Positions 5,960-13,541 of a DNA stretch of 27,222 nucleotides are shown piece after piece. The position numbers were made by a program, and so were the translations under genes. The stretch is taken from NCBI GenBank assembly GCA_009700715.1, contig WLLM01000002.1:1-27222 (forward strand), given 5' to 3'. Source of the stretch: Actinomycetota bacterium (lineage in GTDB: Bacteria > Actinomycetota > Actinomycetes > Nanopelagicales > Nanopelagicaceae). Positions within the stretch are counted from its first letter, which is position 1; every line of letters starts with the position of its first letter. The notes under the pieces are model-generated. The model made no database searches, was not told where the DNA came from, and worked only from the letters and a program-made list of their open reading frames with translations.

Positions 5960-7228
5960 ATGTCGTTACTCTCATGGAAACTCCACGGAAACGGAAAAAC
6001 TGTTTCTTCGGGTGAAGTTGTATCTACAGATGAAAGACTAAGTTGGCCGCGCACCGTTGGTGTGGGTCTGCAACACATCGCCGCCATGTTCGGCGCAACA
6101 TTCCTAGTCCCAATCATTACTGGTTTCCCGCCAACCACCACTTTATTCTTCTCGGGAATCGGCACCATTCTCTTCTTGATTATTACTGGCAATAAAGTTC
6201 CTAGCTACCTCGGATCTTCATTTGCATTCCTTGGCCCAATCGGAGCCGCAATGGCATCTGCAGGTGCAGATGGCGGAATGGCTGCAGCACTTGGCGGAAT
6301 CGTTTTCACCGGTGTCGTTCTTGCGCTGGTTGGTTTTGCAGTAAAGGCCGCAGGTATTGGTTGGGTTAACTGGTTACTTCCACCCGTTGTGACTGGCACC
6401 ATCGTCATGGTCATTGGTTTCAACTTGGCGGGAGCTGCAAAAGGTAACTTCACTAAAGATCCGCTGATTGCGATCATCACACTCGCCAGCATCGGTTTGA
6501 TCGGCGCATTCTCTAAAGGCTTCATGAGCCGCATTAGCATTTTCCTTGGCCTCGTCGTTGGTTATGTTGTGGCTTTGATTATGGGCGATGTTGATACCAA
6601 GGGAATCTCGGCAGCAGCTTGGTTTGATACTCCATCCTTTACAACTCCAACATTTAGCATGAACATCATGATCTTGTTCTTGCCAGTTGTGCTGGTACTT
6701 ATTGCTGAAAACGTTGGCCATGTTAAGGCCGTATCTGCAATGACAGGTAAGGATCTGGATGGCCAAATGGGTAACGCCCTGATGGCTGATGGAGTTGCAA
6801 CAACACTTGCTGGTTTCGGTGGTGGATCTGGAACAACTACTTACGCAGAAAATATCGGCGTAATGGCAGCAACTCGCGTCTACTCAACTGCGGCTTATTG
6901 GATTGCAGGAGCAGGCGCCATTGTTCTATCCCTCTCACCAAAGTTTGGTGCAGTGCTTAGCGCGACTCCAGTGGGTGCGCTCGGTGGTGTTTCAACTGCA
7001 CTCTTTGGAATGATCGGAATTCTTGGAGCCCGCATTTGGATCGAGAATAAAGTTAATTTCGCTGATTCAACTAATCTCTTGATTGCTGCATCAGCACTGA
7101 TCATTGGTATCGCTGACTACACATGGACTCGTGGCGACTACACCTTCACAGGTATCGTCAATTCAACCCTTGTGGCAGTCATTGGCTATCGCGTACTTAA
7201 TTCAATCGCGAAAGCTCGTGGCAATTAG
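5960..7228 (+). CDS. uraA: NCS2 family uracil/xanthine permease (UraA type)
   Basis: Nucleobase:cation symporter-2 protein of 422 aa with about 14 membrane segments, importing uracil or a purine such as xanthine with protons. Key UraA features are present: the amphipathic N-terminal region then QHIAAMFGATFLVP, AENVGHVKAV with E250 and H254 (E241 and H245 in E. coli UraA), and GGSGTTTYAENIGV with E297 (E290 in UraA). Start ATG 5960 is chosen because GGAAAGG lies 6 nt upstream; ATG 5954 and TTG 5945 are also in frame. A 150-bp upstream region carries a palindrome and a possible leader ORF, suggesting regulated expression. Uracil is the best guess from the UraA-like residues, but xanthine/uric acid cannot be excluded. 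Monocistronic: terminators lie on both sides. Confidence 0.92.
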   Translation: MSLLSWKLHGNGKTVSSGEVVSTDERLSWPRTVGVGLQHIAAMFGATFLVPIITGFPPTTTLFFSGIGTILFLIITGNKVPSYLGSSFAFLGPIGAAMASAGADGGMAAALGGIVFTGVVLALVGFAVKAAGIGWVNWLLPPVVTGTIVMVIGFNLAGAAKGNFTKDPLIAIITLASIGLIGAFSKGFMSRISIFLGLVVGYVVALIMGDVDTKGISAAAWFDTPSFTTPTFSMNIMILFLPVVLVLIAENVGHVKAVSAMTGKDLDGQMGNALMADGVATTLAGFGGGSGTTTYAENIGVMAATRVYSTAAYWIAGAGAIVLSLSPKFGAVLSATPVGALGGVSTALFGMIGILGARIWIENKVNFADSTNLLIAASALIIGIADYTWTRGDYTFTGIVNSTLVAVIGYRVLNSIAKARGN

Positions 7229-7237
7229 CAATTAATT

Positions 7238-7285
7238 AAGCAAAAGGGAGGATCTGAAAATTCGGCTCCTCCCTTTTGCTTTGCC
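7238..7285 (+). terminator. Strong terminator after the NCS2 permease
   Basis: AAGCAAAAGGGAGGA at 7238-7252 pairs perfectly over 15 bp with TCCTCCCTTTTGCTT at 7267-7281, with a 14-nt loop. T-rich and A-rich ends on the two sides let it work in either direction. Confidence 0.9.
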
Positions 7286-7305
7286 CCAATACTTTTGCTT
7301 TAAGT

Positions 7306-7317
7306 TAAGATGGGTTT
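7306..7317 (+). promoter_or_regulatory. Probable leaderless promoter of the LysE-type exporter gene
   Basis: TAAGAT at 7306-7311 fits the TANNNT -10 and ends 6 bp before the ATG at 7318. No Shine-Dalgarno is present. A possible -35 (TTGCCC at 7281-7286) is 19 bp upstream, at the edge of the preceding terminator. Confidence 0.5.
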
Positions 7318-7971
7318 ATGGTTATTCCTTCGCGGCTAATTGAGTACATCATCGCCGCCATGATTATCATTCTGGCGCCTGGGCCAAGCGTTTTATTCGT
7401 TATTGCTCGCGCAATCGCCTGGGGCAGAAAAGTCGCCGTATTTACAGTTGCCGGCAATGTGACCGGAGCATTTGTTCTCTCATCGCTCGTCGCATTTGGA
7501 CTCGGACCAATTCTCTCGAAATACGATCTCGCATACTCAGCTGTCCAATGGGGCGGTGGCGGATATTTGGTCTACCTCGGAATTAGTGCGATCAAGGCAA
7601 GACGCGTTGATGCAGCAGATATGAAAAACCAAGGAACTATCGTGCCAACTTTTTGGCGATCAGCGCGCGATGGTTTCTGGGTGGGTGTACTTAATCCAAA
7701 AGGTCTCGTCTTTTACGCGGCGGTCTTACCTCAGTTTGTAGATATCGATCGCGGACAAGTTACCGGTCAACTATTAATTCTGGGCGGACTCTTCTCATTA
7801 CTTGCATTCATTTCTGATGGTTCATGGGGTTTATTGGCCGGAACAGCCCGCGCTTGGCTAGCAAGTGATGAAAAACGTTTAGAGAATTTACGCGCTATCG
7901 GCGGATCGGTAATGATTATCTTGGGTCTATTGGTTATTGCGTCAGCGGTCCGTGATTTAATCACTTCATGA
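7318..7971 (+). CDS. LysE/RhtB family amino-acid exporter
   Basis: 217-aa inner-membrane protein with about six hydrophobic segments. The N-terminal signature LAPGPSVLFVIARAIAWGRK (residues 19-38) contains the PGP motif of the LysE/RhtB superfamily, and GGGYLVYLGISAIKAR and NPKGLVFYAAVLPQFV are further typical blocks. The family exports amino acids (lysine, threonine, homoserine) or small metabolites; the substrate here is unknown. The last four bases ATGA are shared with the start of the next gene, so expression of the exporter and the nuclease-fold protein is translationally coupled, an unusual pairing. The length is normal. Confidence 0.9.
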   Translation: MVIPSRLIEYIIAAMIIILAPGPSVLFVIARAIAWGRKVAVFTVAGNVTGAFVLSSLVAFGLGPILSKYDLAYSAVQWGGGGYLVYLGISAIKARRVDAADMKNQGTIVPTFWRSARDGFWVGVLNPKGLVFYAAVLPQFVDIDRGQVTGQLLILGGLFSLLAFISDGSWGLLAGTARAWLASDEKRLENLRAIGGSVMIILGLLVIASAVRDLITS

Positions 7972-8660
7972 ATTCAAAGATTGCAAAGCCCGAAAAACCT
8001 GCCCGCGACACCATCGCACCTTCTGATTTAACCTTTGGGCTTTCAACTTGTAAGCGTTGTCTCTGGATTAAGTATTGGTTCAAAGTAACTATGCCCGGAC
8101 AATTTCCGCTGGTTAAACCACTTTCATCTGCCCAAGAAGAACATTTTCGCCGCGCGGCAATGCCCGATTTAGATCCATCGCTTGCACCTGGCGTTGTAAA
8201 GCAATGGGGACAATGGGTTAAGAGCGCACCGATTGAGATTAATGGCGAGGCTACGCGCTGGAAAATCCTGGGCATCTACGATTTGTTGGCGCATTACGAC
8301 GATGGCAGCGTCGGCATTATCGATTGCAAGGTCTCAGATTCAGACCGTGACAATGCACAGTTCTATGCACCGCAACTTGAGGCCTATGCTTATGCGCTCG
8401 AAAATCCCGAAAAAGGGAAACCATTTCCTGTCTCGTCAATGGGACTTTTAGTTTGGAAGCTCGCTGGCGTTATGCCAACGGCAGATGGCGCTCACGGTTT
8501 TGGCGTTACCCAGCACTACCTGCATGTAACCAGAGACCAGGCGCAGTTTAAATCTCTAATTGCAGACTTAATCAACGTCATCGAAGGCGAACTTCCCGAT
8601 GCGGGACCTGATTGCGATACCTGCAACTACTTAACGAAGAGACTTTCTCTCGAAGGCTAA
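7968..8660 (+). CDS. PD-(D/E)XK nuclease family protein with four-cysteine (Cas4/RecB-like) arrangement
   Basis: 230-aa protein. The nuclease core shows GIYDLLA with D105, then VGIIDCK with D119 and K121 (the D-x-K of PD-(D/E)XK enzymes), and QLEAYAYALE with Q136 and Y140, the QxxxY motif of RecB/Cas4/AddB-type nucleases. Cysteines occur as CKRC (28, 31) near the N-terminus and CDTC (216, 219) near the C-terminus, which fits an iron-sulfur cluster clamping the two ends as in the Cas4/AddB group. No CRISPR array or cas gene is in the window. The start overlaps the LysE-type stop by ATGA. The stop directly abuts the stop of the convergent plsC. Substrate and role are unknown; DNA repair or processing is inference. 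Confidence 0.75.
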   Translation: MNSKIAKPEKPARDTIAPSDLTFGLSTCKRCLWIKYWFKVTMPGQFPLVKPLSSAQEEHFRRAAMPDLDPSLAPGVVKQWGQWVKSAPIEINGEATRWKILGIYDLLAHYDDGSVGIIDCKVSDSDRDNAQFYAPQLEAYAYALENPEKGKPFPVSSMGLLVWKLAGVMPTADGAHGFGVTQHYLHVTRDQAQFKSLIADLINVIEGELPDAGPDCDTCNYLTKRLSLEG

Positions 8661-9347
8661 TTAAGCTTCTTCGTCTTCGCTACTTTTCTTTGCCTTAGTC
8701 GCATAAGTATCTACGTACTCTTGTCCTGATAGAGCCTGAATAGTGCTCATGATTTTATCTGTCACATCACGTAGGTGTAGAAGATCGGTGGAGTCGCCTT
8801 CGAAATACATTGGCTCTCCAAAAATCATTTCAACGCGCATTACTTTTGGAACAACTGTCCCAGTTGGTTGAATTTTTTCAGTGTTAAACATCGCAACCGG
8901 AATGATCGGAGCGCCTGATTCGATGGCAAGGCGGGCAATACCAGTGCGCCCTTTATAAAGTCGTCCATCTGGCGAACGAGTGCCTTCAGGATAAATACCT
9001 AAACATTTTCCTTCGGCTAATACCTTGAGTCCAGTGATTAGTGCGGCCTCACTGCGACGTCCACCAGAGCGATCGACCGGTACTTGACCAAGTGCAATAA
9101 AAGTTAACTTTTTCAATAAGCCTTTAGGTCCAGGTGATGTGAAGTACTCACTCTTTGCCAAGAAGGTAACTTTACGAGGAACAACCAGTGGCATAAATAT
9201 CGAATCGCTAAAAGATAAATGGTTAGAGGCGATGATTACCGGTCCAGAACCTGGGACATGGCGAAGACCCTTAACTTTCGGACGAAAGAGAACCATTAGA
9301 AATGGCGTCAAGAACGCGCGAAGCATGCCGTACGGCAGGTTGTTCAT
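8661..9347 (-). CDS. plsC: 1-acyl-sn-glycerol-3-phosphate acyltransferase (PlsC-like)
   Basis: 228-aa LPLAT-family acyltransferase that transfers an acyl group to lysophosphatidic acid, or a related glycerolipid acceptor, at the membrane. The HX4D catalytic motif is H43-D48 in SNHLSFSDS, and the acceptor-binding block is YPEGTRSPDG (119-128). VPVDRSGGRR and GAPIIPVAMF are the other usual blocks. The start ATG 9347 immediately follows a palindrome covering the -10 box and is predicted leaderless. An acyltransferase of this type sits in the equivalent mycobacterial neighbourhood (Rv2182c, near the SRPBCC, fadD15 and pimB' genes), so a role in membrane or PIM lipid synthesis is plausible. The C-terminus is Lys- and Glu-rich. 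Confidence 0.9.
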   Translation of the reverse strand: MNNLPYGMLRAFLTPFLMVLFRPKVKGLRHVPGSGPVIIASNHLSFSDSIFMPLVVPRKVTFLAKSEYFTSPGPKGLLKKLTFIALGQVPVDRSGGRRSEAALITGLKVLAEGKCLGIYPEGTRSPDGRLYKGRTGIARLAIESGAPIIPVAMFNTEKIQPTGTVVPKVMRVEMIFGEPMYFEGDSTDLLHLRDVTDKIMSTIQALSGQEYVDTYATKAKKSSEDEEA

Positions 9348-9364
9348 GGCGCTAATTTAGCGCC
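9348..9364 (-). promoter_or_regulatory. plsC leaderless promoter overlapped by palindrome GGCGCTA-N3-TAGCGCC
   Basis: On the minus strand, GGCGCTAA-A-TTAGCGCC is followed directly by the plsC ATG. The -10 TAAATT (9359-9354) lies inside the palindrome, 6 bp from the ATG. The same arms, with one more spacer base, sit in the same position before the acyl-CoA synthetase gene at 11167-11184. A protein bound here would block RNA polymerase. Confidence 0.6.
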
Positions 9365-9406
9365 AAATGATCCCAATGTGCGAATATGAACCATGGAGCG
9401 AGAACG

Positions 9407-9685
9407 ATGAGCGGCAAGAGCCCGTCCAATGGCGTGCCTGATGATGCAAACGAACGCGAATTAATCGATCTTGAATTTCAATCAATGGTTGAAGGACTAT
9501 CTCTAGATGAATCAGCTCCGACTACATATTTAGATGAGCTGGAAAAATTTGAAGATCAAAACCGATTTACCGCGCCTACGCCACCTAAAGTTGGATTTCA
9601 CGAAAGCATAGTGCGAGCAATTAATTCATTTAAGAAATGGAAGAACGGGCCAAAACACCACGATGATGACGGTGTTGCACTTTAA
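9407..9685 (+). CDS. Small acidic protein of unknown function
   Basis: 92-aa protein, strongly acidic in its first two thirds (DDANERELIDLEF, DELEKFED) and basic and Pro-rich later (TPPKVGFHES, FKKWKNGPKHH). There are no membrane segments or recognised motifs. The 'Asp/Glu-rich, then short Pro-rich segment' shape recalls small actinobacterial hypothetical proteins near glucokinase or plsC loci, but I cannot name a family. ATG 9407 is chosen because GGAG lies 8 nt upstream; an in-frame ATG at 9386 with a weak -10-like CAATGT 6 bp before it is an alternative leaderless start. The gene is divergent from plsC, sharing the palindrome region, and its stop overlaps the convergent glucokinase stop within TTTAAA. 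Confidence 0.6.
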   Translation: MSGKSPSNGVPDDANERELIDLEFQSMVEGLSLDESAPTTYLDELEKFEDQNRFTAPTPPKVGFHESIVRAINSFKKWKNGPKHHDDDGVAL

Positions 9686-10626
9686 ATTCTAGATAGGTCG
9701 GCGACTCCAACAAGGCCGGCATTATTTCCTAATTCAGCCGGAACAATTTCTGGATATGGATGCTTGCCAGTAAACGGAATTAGGCGCAGCGCTGCTTCTC
9801 TTGTTGGCTTTAAGAATATTTCACCAGCATCGATTACTCCCCCGCCAAGAACTATGCAAGATGGATCGATAACTGCGCAGAGGGAAGCAATACCCGCGCC
9901 CAAATAATTTGCCATGGTGTTAAACGCGGCAAGTGCAACTGGGTCTTCATCTCTTGCCGCTTCAGTAATGTGGTGACCCTTCAAACCTTCAAGAGTGCCA
10001 TCTCCTCTTGCCAATAGATTTCGTGCAAGATCAGGGCTGGCGCTAATTGCTTCACGGGCGTGACGCATAAGAGCCGAACCAGATGCATATTGTTCAAGGC
10101 AGCCGCGGATTCCACATCCACACAAATGACCATCTGGAATGACTCGGATGTGTCCAAGCTCTGCACCAATTCCAAAAGCGCCGCGAAATAGCGCGCCGTC
10201 GAGAATTAAGCCTCCACCGACACCTGTACCTAAGGTGAGCATCATCAAATCTTTTCGCCCGCGACCTGCACCAAATCTAAATTCACCCCAAGCGGCAGAG
10301 TTGGCATCATTTTCTAGAACGATACGCTTGCCAATTATCTGAGTTAACTCTTGGTCAAGATTTACACCATTCCAACCAGCAATATTTGGCGTCGCCAGAA
10401 TTGTCTGGCGATCCGATGAGATAAATCCGGCCGCTGAAACTCCAACGGAATCAACTGAAAATTCTTTAGCCAACTCAAGTGCTACATCGCCAATAGTCTC
10501 AGTTAAGGCGCGTCCGCCTTCGCGGGGCGTATCTCGGCGCGCAATTGTGAGAATTTCGCCGGTTTGCGAAACAACGCCGCCAAGAACTTTCGTTCCCCCA
10601 ACGTCAATTCCGATCGTATTTGTCAT
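9682..10626 (-). CDS. glk: ROK family glucokinase
   Basis: 314-aa cytoplasmic sugar kinase, most likely ATP-dependent glucokinase, feeding glucose into glycolysis. The N-terminal phosphate-binding motif GIDVGGTK is at 6-13. The catalytic aspartate is D108 in ENDANS. The second glycine motif GTGVGGGL is at 133-140. The ROK zinc site shows AELGHI (E156, H159) and CGCGIRGC (C169, C171, C176). No N-terminal DNA-binding domain is present, so it is a kinase rather than a ROK repressor. It lies 34 bp after the SRPBCC gene on the same strand, with AGGAA about 6 nt before its ATG, so it is co-transcribed. A glucokinase occurs near plsC, fadD and pimB' homologues in other Actinobacteria, as far as I recall. 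Confidence 0.9.
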   Translation of the reverse strand: MTNTIGIDVGGTKVLGGVVSQTGEILTIARRDTPREGGRALTETIGDVALELAKEFSVDSVGVSAAGFISSDRQTILATPNIAGWNGVNLDQELTQIIGKRIVLENDANSAAWGEFRFGAGRGRKDLMMLTLGTGVGGGLILDGALFRGAFGIGAELGHIRVIPDGHLCGCGIRGCLEQYASGSALMRHAREAISASPDLARNLLARGDGTLEGLKGHHITEAARDEDPVALAAFNTMANYLGAGIASLCAVIDPSCIVLGGGVIDAGEIFLKPTREAALRLIPFTGKHPYPEIVPAELGNNAGLVGVADLSRI

Positions 10627-10660
10627 AGAAGTTCCTAGCCGAAGCGCAAGGCTTTCTTAA

Positions 10661-11098
10661 CTAACCTTCGAGATGTTCTTTTAACTGCTTAAGCGCAGAA
10701 TCAATAGTGGATTTTTCCTGCTTAGTAATCATCATCGCGGGAATCGGCATGGAAAGACCAACCGATAGTTCGTAAGTCACTGAAGTTGAATCGGCATCTA
10801 AGCTCTTAAGAAGGTAGGCGCCATCCATCTTGGTCAAAATATTTGCGTCTTCAAGCGAGAAGGTAACTTTACTAGGAGCGCCAGACCATTCGAAGTTCAG
10901 GGTTACGACATCTTTTACAGCACCTGCATCTACCGAGAGGGTGGCCTTTGTCGCACGACCTTCGCCGTCGCTTTCCAAGACATCAACCTTCTTAAACGCG
11001 CCCGACCATTCGGGGTAAGAGGCGATCGCAAATAAAGTGGCGGCAACCTGCTCAATAGGGGCATCAATAGTGATTGTCGAACTGCTCATCTCGCTCAT
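10661..11098 (-). CDS. SRPBCC (START/polyketide-cyclase-like) family protein
   Basis: 145-aa protein with the opening pattern of the SRPBCC ligand-binding fold: STITIDAPIEQVAATLFAIASYPEWSGAFKKVDVLE, broken here by the strand-helix-helix order typical of the family, and a C-terminal long helix (KSTIDSALKQLKEHLEG). Such proteins bind hydrophobic ligands such as lipids or fatty acids in a central cavity. Its mycobacterial counterpart by position is Rv2185c, between plsC and fadD15. The start ATG 11098 is 6 bp after TAACCT (11110-11105), predicting a leaderless mRNA; ATG 11089 is an alternative. It is divergent from the acyl-CoA synthetase gene and precedes the glucokinase. The ligand is unknown. 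Confidence 0.8.
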   Translation of the reverse strand: MSEMSSSTITIDAPIEQVAATLFAIASYPEWSGAFKKVDVLESDGEGRATKATLSVDAGAVKDVVTLNFEWSGAPSKVTFSLEDANILTKMDGAYLLKSLDADSTSVTYELSVGLSMPIPAMMITKQEKSTIDSALKQLKEHLEG

Positions 11099-11110
11099 GG
11101 CTAAAGGTTA
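11099..11110 (-). promoter_or_regulatory. Probable leaderless promoter of the SRPBCC-glucokinase unit
   Basis: On the minus strand TAACCT (11110-11105) is followed by six bases (TTAGCC) and then the ATG at 11098. There is no Shine-Dalgarno. Confidence 0.5.
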
Positions 11111-11166
11111 CCCGTAAAACGTCTTTAAAAATTCTACTTTGCAGCCTCTCCCCTTTTCTCAAAGTG

Positions 11167-11184
11167 GGCGCTAGCGTTAGCGCC
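11167..11184 (+). promoter_or_regulatory. Acyl-CoA synthetase leaderless promoter overlapped by palindrome GGCGCTA-N4-TAGCGCC
   Basis: GGCGCTAGCGTTAGCGCC ends directly at the ATG of the acyl-CoA synthetase gene (11185). TAGCGT at 11172-11177 is a TANNNT -10 with 7 bp to the ATG and lies inside the palindrome. The arms are the same seven bases as at the plsC promoter (9348-9364), in the same position relative to the start codon; only the spacer differs (4 against 3 bp). Confidence 0.6.
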
Positions 11185-12975
11185 ATGAACGAGATCACAA
11201 TCCCGCCGCTAGTACCGGCTGCAACTTCTGGAAACCTAACCAATCTCATCGCCGAACGCGCATGGTTCGAACCAAATAGAACTATGGTCTCTCGTCCACT
11301 TGGCGATGGATGGCAAAAGGTTTCAGCGCAAGAGCTCGAAGCCGAAGTTCGCGCTACCGCTAAAGGATTGGTCGCTGCCGGAATTCAAATTGGCGATCGC
11401 GTTGCGATCATGGCGCGCACTCGATACGAGTGGACGATCCTTGATTTTGCTATTTGGTTTGCCGGCGGATGCGTTGTTCCAATTTATGAAACATCGTCTG
11501 CAGAGCAAGTGGATTGGATCCTCAGCGATTCCGGCGCAGTTGGGCTTATCGTTGAAACTCCTAGCCATCGTGATTTAGTAAATACTGTTCTTCCATCTCA
11601 CACTAAGCATGTTTGGACCATGACCGAAGATGTTCTCTCAGTTTTGGCAACAGCCGGAGCCCACATCGGAGATGATGAGATTGATCGCCGCCGCAACGCA
11701 CTAGTTCCTGACACGCTAGCGACACTTATTTACACATCTGGAACAACCGGTAAGCCAAAGGGCGTCCAATTAACTCATGGAAACTTCTTATCCGAATGTG
11801 GCAACGTTGTTGAAGGTGCAAGTGATCTCTTCTTAAAGCCAAATGGTTCGACACTTCTCTTCCTTCCGGTTGCACATGTATTCGGAAGAATGGTTCAGAT
11901 CGGTGCAATTCGCGCTGGACTTCACCTGGCTCACTGCAGCGATCCGGTCGGAAGACTGCAACCAGATCTTGCTTCGTTTAAACCTACTTTCGTACTCGCA
12001 GTTCCTCGAATCTTTGAAAAGGTTTACAACGGCGCTGAAGCAAAAGCTGATGCCGCAGGTAAAGGAAAGATCTTCCGCAAGGCTGCCGAAGTTGCAATCG
12101 CATATAGCGAGGCGATCGATAAGCGTGGATTTAATCCCCTGCTCTCTCTGAAACATGCCCTCTTCGACAAACTTGTTTATTCAAAGATTCGTGCTGCCCT
12201 TGGTGGAAATGTAGAAGCTGCCATCTCAGGCGGCGCGCCACTTGGAAGCCGTCTTGGCCATTTCTATCGTGGAGCAGGCGTAACCATCTATGAAGGTTAT
12301 GGACTTACCGAGACAACTGCAGGAGCAACTTTAAATATCACTGGTTCGTTAAAAGTTGGAACTGTTGGAAAACCAATCCCAGGAACTTCAATCAAGATCG
12401 CCGACGACGGTGAAGTTTTAATCAAGGGACCAATCGTGATGCGTGGATATTGGCAGAACGATGCAGCCAATGCCGAAGTCTTTACCGAAGATCGCTGGTT
12501 TAAATCCGGTGACCTTGGAAAAATTGATGAAGATGGCTTCTTATCAATCGTTGGTCGCAAGAAAGAGCTAATCGTCACCGCAGGCGGAAAGAACGTTGCG
12601 CCTGCTGTTCTTGAAGATCGCTTACGTGCTCATCCACTCGTAAGTCAATGCGTGGTAGTTGGAGATAACCAACCATTTATCGCAGCGCTCGTCACAATTG
12701 ATCAAGACGCTCTAAAGGGTTGGATCGTTGCAAATAAGAAAGATGGCGCGACAATTGCAACGCTTACTCAGGATCCAGATTTGATCGCGGTGATTCAAAC
12801 TGCCGTTGATGAAGCTAATAAAGCTGTCTCAAAGGCTGAATCAATTCGAAAGTTCACAATTCTGCCTACCGATTTCACGATTGCGGGCGGTCACTTAACT
12901 GCCAAGCTTTCAATCAAGCGTCATGTGGTTGCGCAGGAATTCGCGAAGGAAATCGCAGAGCTCTTCACTAAGTGA
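11185..12975 (+). CDS. fadD: Long-chain fatty acyl-CoA synthetase (FadD15-like AMP-forming ligase)
   Basis: 597-aa member of the ANL superfamily, activating long-chain fatty acids to acyl-CoA with ATP. The P-loop motif TLIYTSGTTGKPKG starts at about residue 180. IYEGYGLTETTAG is the adenine/acyl motif, and WFKSGDLGKIDEDGFLSIVGRKKELIV is the hinge motif. The size and LIYTSGTTGKPKGVQLTHGN form match bacterial long-chain ligases of the FadD15 type. Start ATG 11185 is preferred over upstream in-frame starts because it follows a -10 box and the protein then begins at the usual place (NLTNLIAERA about 20 residues on). The gene overlaps the next one by GTGA, so the ligase, a kinase and a regulator form one translationally coupled unit. 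Neighbours plsC and pimB' suggest a membrane-lipid role as well as beta-oxidation. Confidence 0.92.
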   Translation: MNEITIPPLVPAATSGNLTNLIAERAWFEPNRTMVSRPLGDGWQKVSAQELEAEVRATAKGLVAAGIQIGDRVAIMARTRYEWTILDFAIWFAGGCVVPIYETSSAEQVDWILSDSGAVGLIVETPSHRDLVNTVLPSHTKHVWTMTEDVLSVLATAGAHIGDDEIDRRRNALVPDTLATLIYTSGTTGKPKGVQLTHGNFLSECGNVVEGASDLFLKPNGSTLLFLPVAHVFGRMVQIGAIRAGLHLAHCSDPVGRLQPDLASFKPTFVLAVPRIFEKVYNGAEAKADAAGKGKIFRKAAEVAIAYSEAIDKRGFNPLLSLKHALFDKLVYSKIRAALGGNVEAAISGGAPLGSRLGHFYRGAGVTIYEGYGLTETTAGATLNITGSLKVGTVGKPIPGTSIKIADDGEVLIKGPIVMRGYWQNDAANAEVFTEDRWFKSGDLGKIDEDGFLSIVGRKKELIVTAGGKNVAPAVLEDRLRAHPLVSQCVVVGDNQPFIAALVTIDQDALKGWIVANKKDGATIATLTQDPDLIAVIQTAVDEANKAVSKAESIRKFTILPTDFTIAGGHLTAKLSIKRHVVAQEFAKEIAELFTK

Positions 12976-13541
12976 GCACCCCGACTCGTCTTGAGTTAGC
13001 GCGTGACCTTCATGATGGCATTGCCCAAGACTTAGTTGCACTTGGTTATGAACTTGATCTACTCCTTGGAAAGAGTGATTCAACGCTCCAATCTCGGCTA
13101 GAGATTCGCACTCTTAGATTCAGGGTTGATGAACTAATTTCCAAAGTTCGTCGTGAGATGTATGAGCTCCGCGATCCGAAAGTGCGAACACTGCAAGAAG
13201 AACTCGCCGCGATCGCATCAGAAATCTGTGGTGAGCTACTCGGCGAGTTTGAATTGGATACCTTTGATATTCCAATTACGGTCCAATCAGAACTGAAATT
13301 AATAGCCATCGAACTGCTTCGTAACGCCAAGATGCACTCTAGGGCTAGCCAGATTGAATTGACTTTACGCACACTAGAAAATCGCACCTACCTAGAAGTT
13401 CGCGATAACGGAGTTGGGGGTGCAAAAGTGGATATGTCTCGTCTGGGTTTGGTCGGAGTTAAAGAGCGGATCAACGCACTAAATGGAAATTTGGAGATTT
13501 CAACGAATGAAAAGGGAACATCGATAAAAGTCTTCTTGTGA
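12972..13541 (+). CDS. Sensor-less NarL/DesK-type histidine kinase
   Basis: Only 189 aa: a HisKA_3 dimerisation helix with the phospho-acceptor H14 in LARDLHDGIAQDL, then a HATPase_c domain with N box ELLRNAKMHS (N118), G1 box DNGVGG (145-150) and a second glycine segment GLVGVKERINALNG. It lacks any sensor, PAS, GAF or membrane segment and is therefore cytosolic; kinases of this family usually carry 150-300 more residues. It starts with GTG overlapping the ligase stop (GTGA) and ends by overlapping the response-regulator GTG (GTGA). The cognate partner is clearly the next gene. What it senses is unknown; the coupling suggests acyl-CoA or the ligase itself, but that is inference. Confidence 0.85.
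   Translation: MSTPTRLELARDLHDGIAQDLVALGYELDLLLGKSDSTLQSRLEIRTLRFRVDELISKVRREMYELRDPKVRTLQEELAAIASEICGELLGEFELDTFDIPITVQSELKLIAIELLRNAKMHSRASQIELTLRTLENRTYLEVRDNGVGGAKVDMSRLGLVGVKERINALNGNLEISTNEKGTSIKVFL

Noticed and set aside
7968..8660. Cas4-like nuclease as a sign of a CRISPR-Cas locus
   Set aside because: No direct-repeat array and no other cas gene occur in the window; the 2+2 cysteine pattern and the exporter partner do not fit Cas4.
11074..11184. 37-residue N-terminal extension of the acyl-CoA synthetase
   Set aside because: It would run through the promoter and palindrome and overlap the divergent SRPBCC start; ATG 11185 follows a -10 box and gives the normal family N-terminus.
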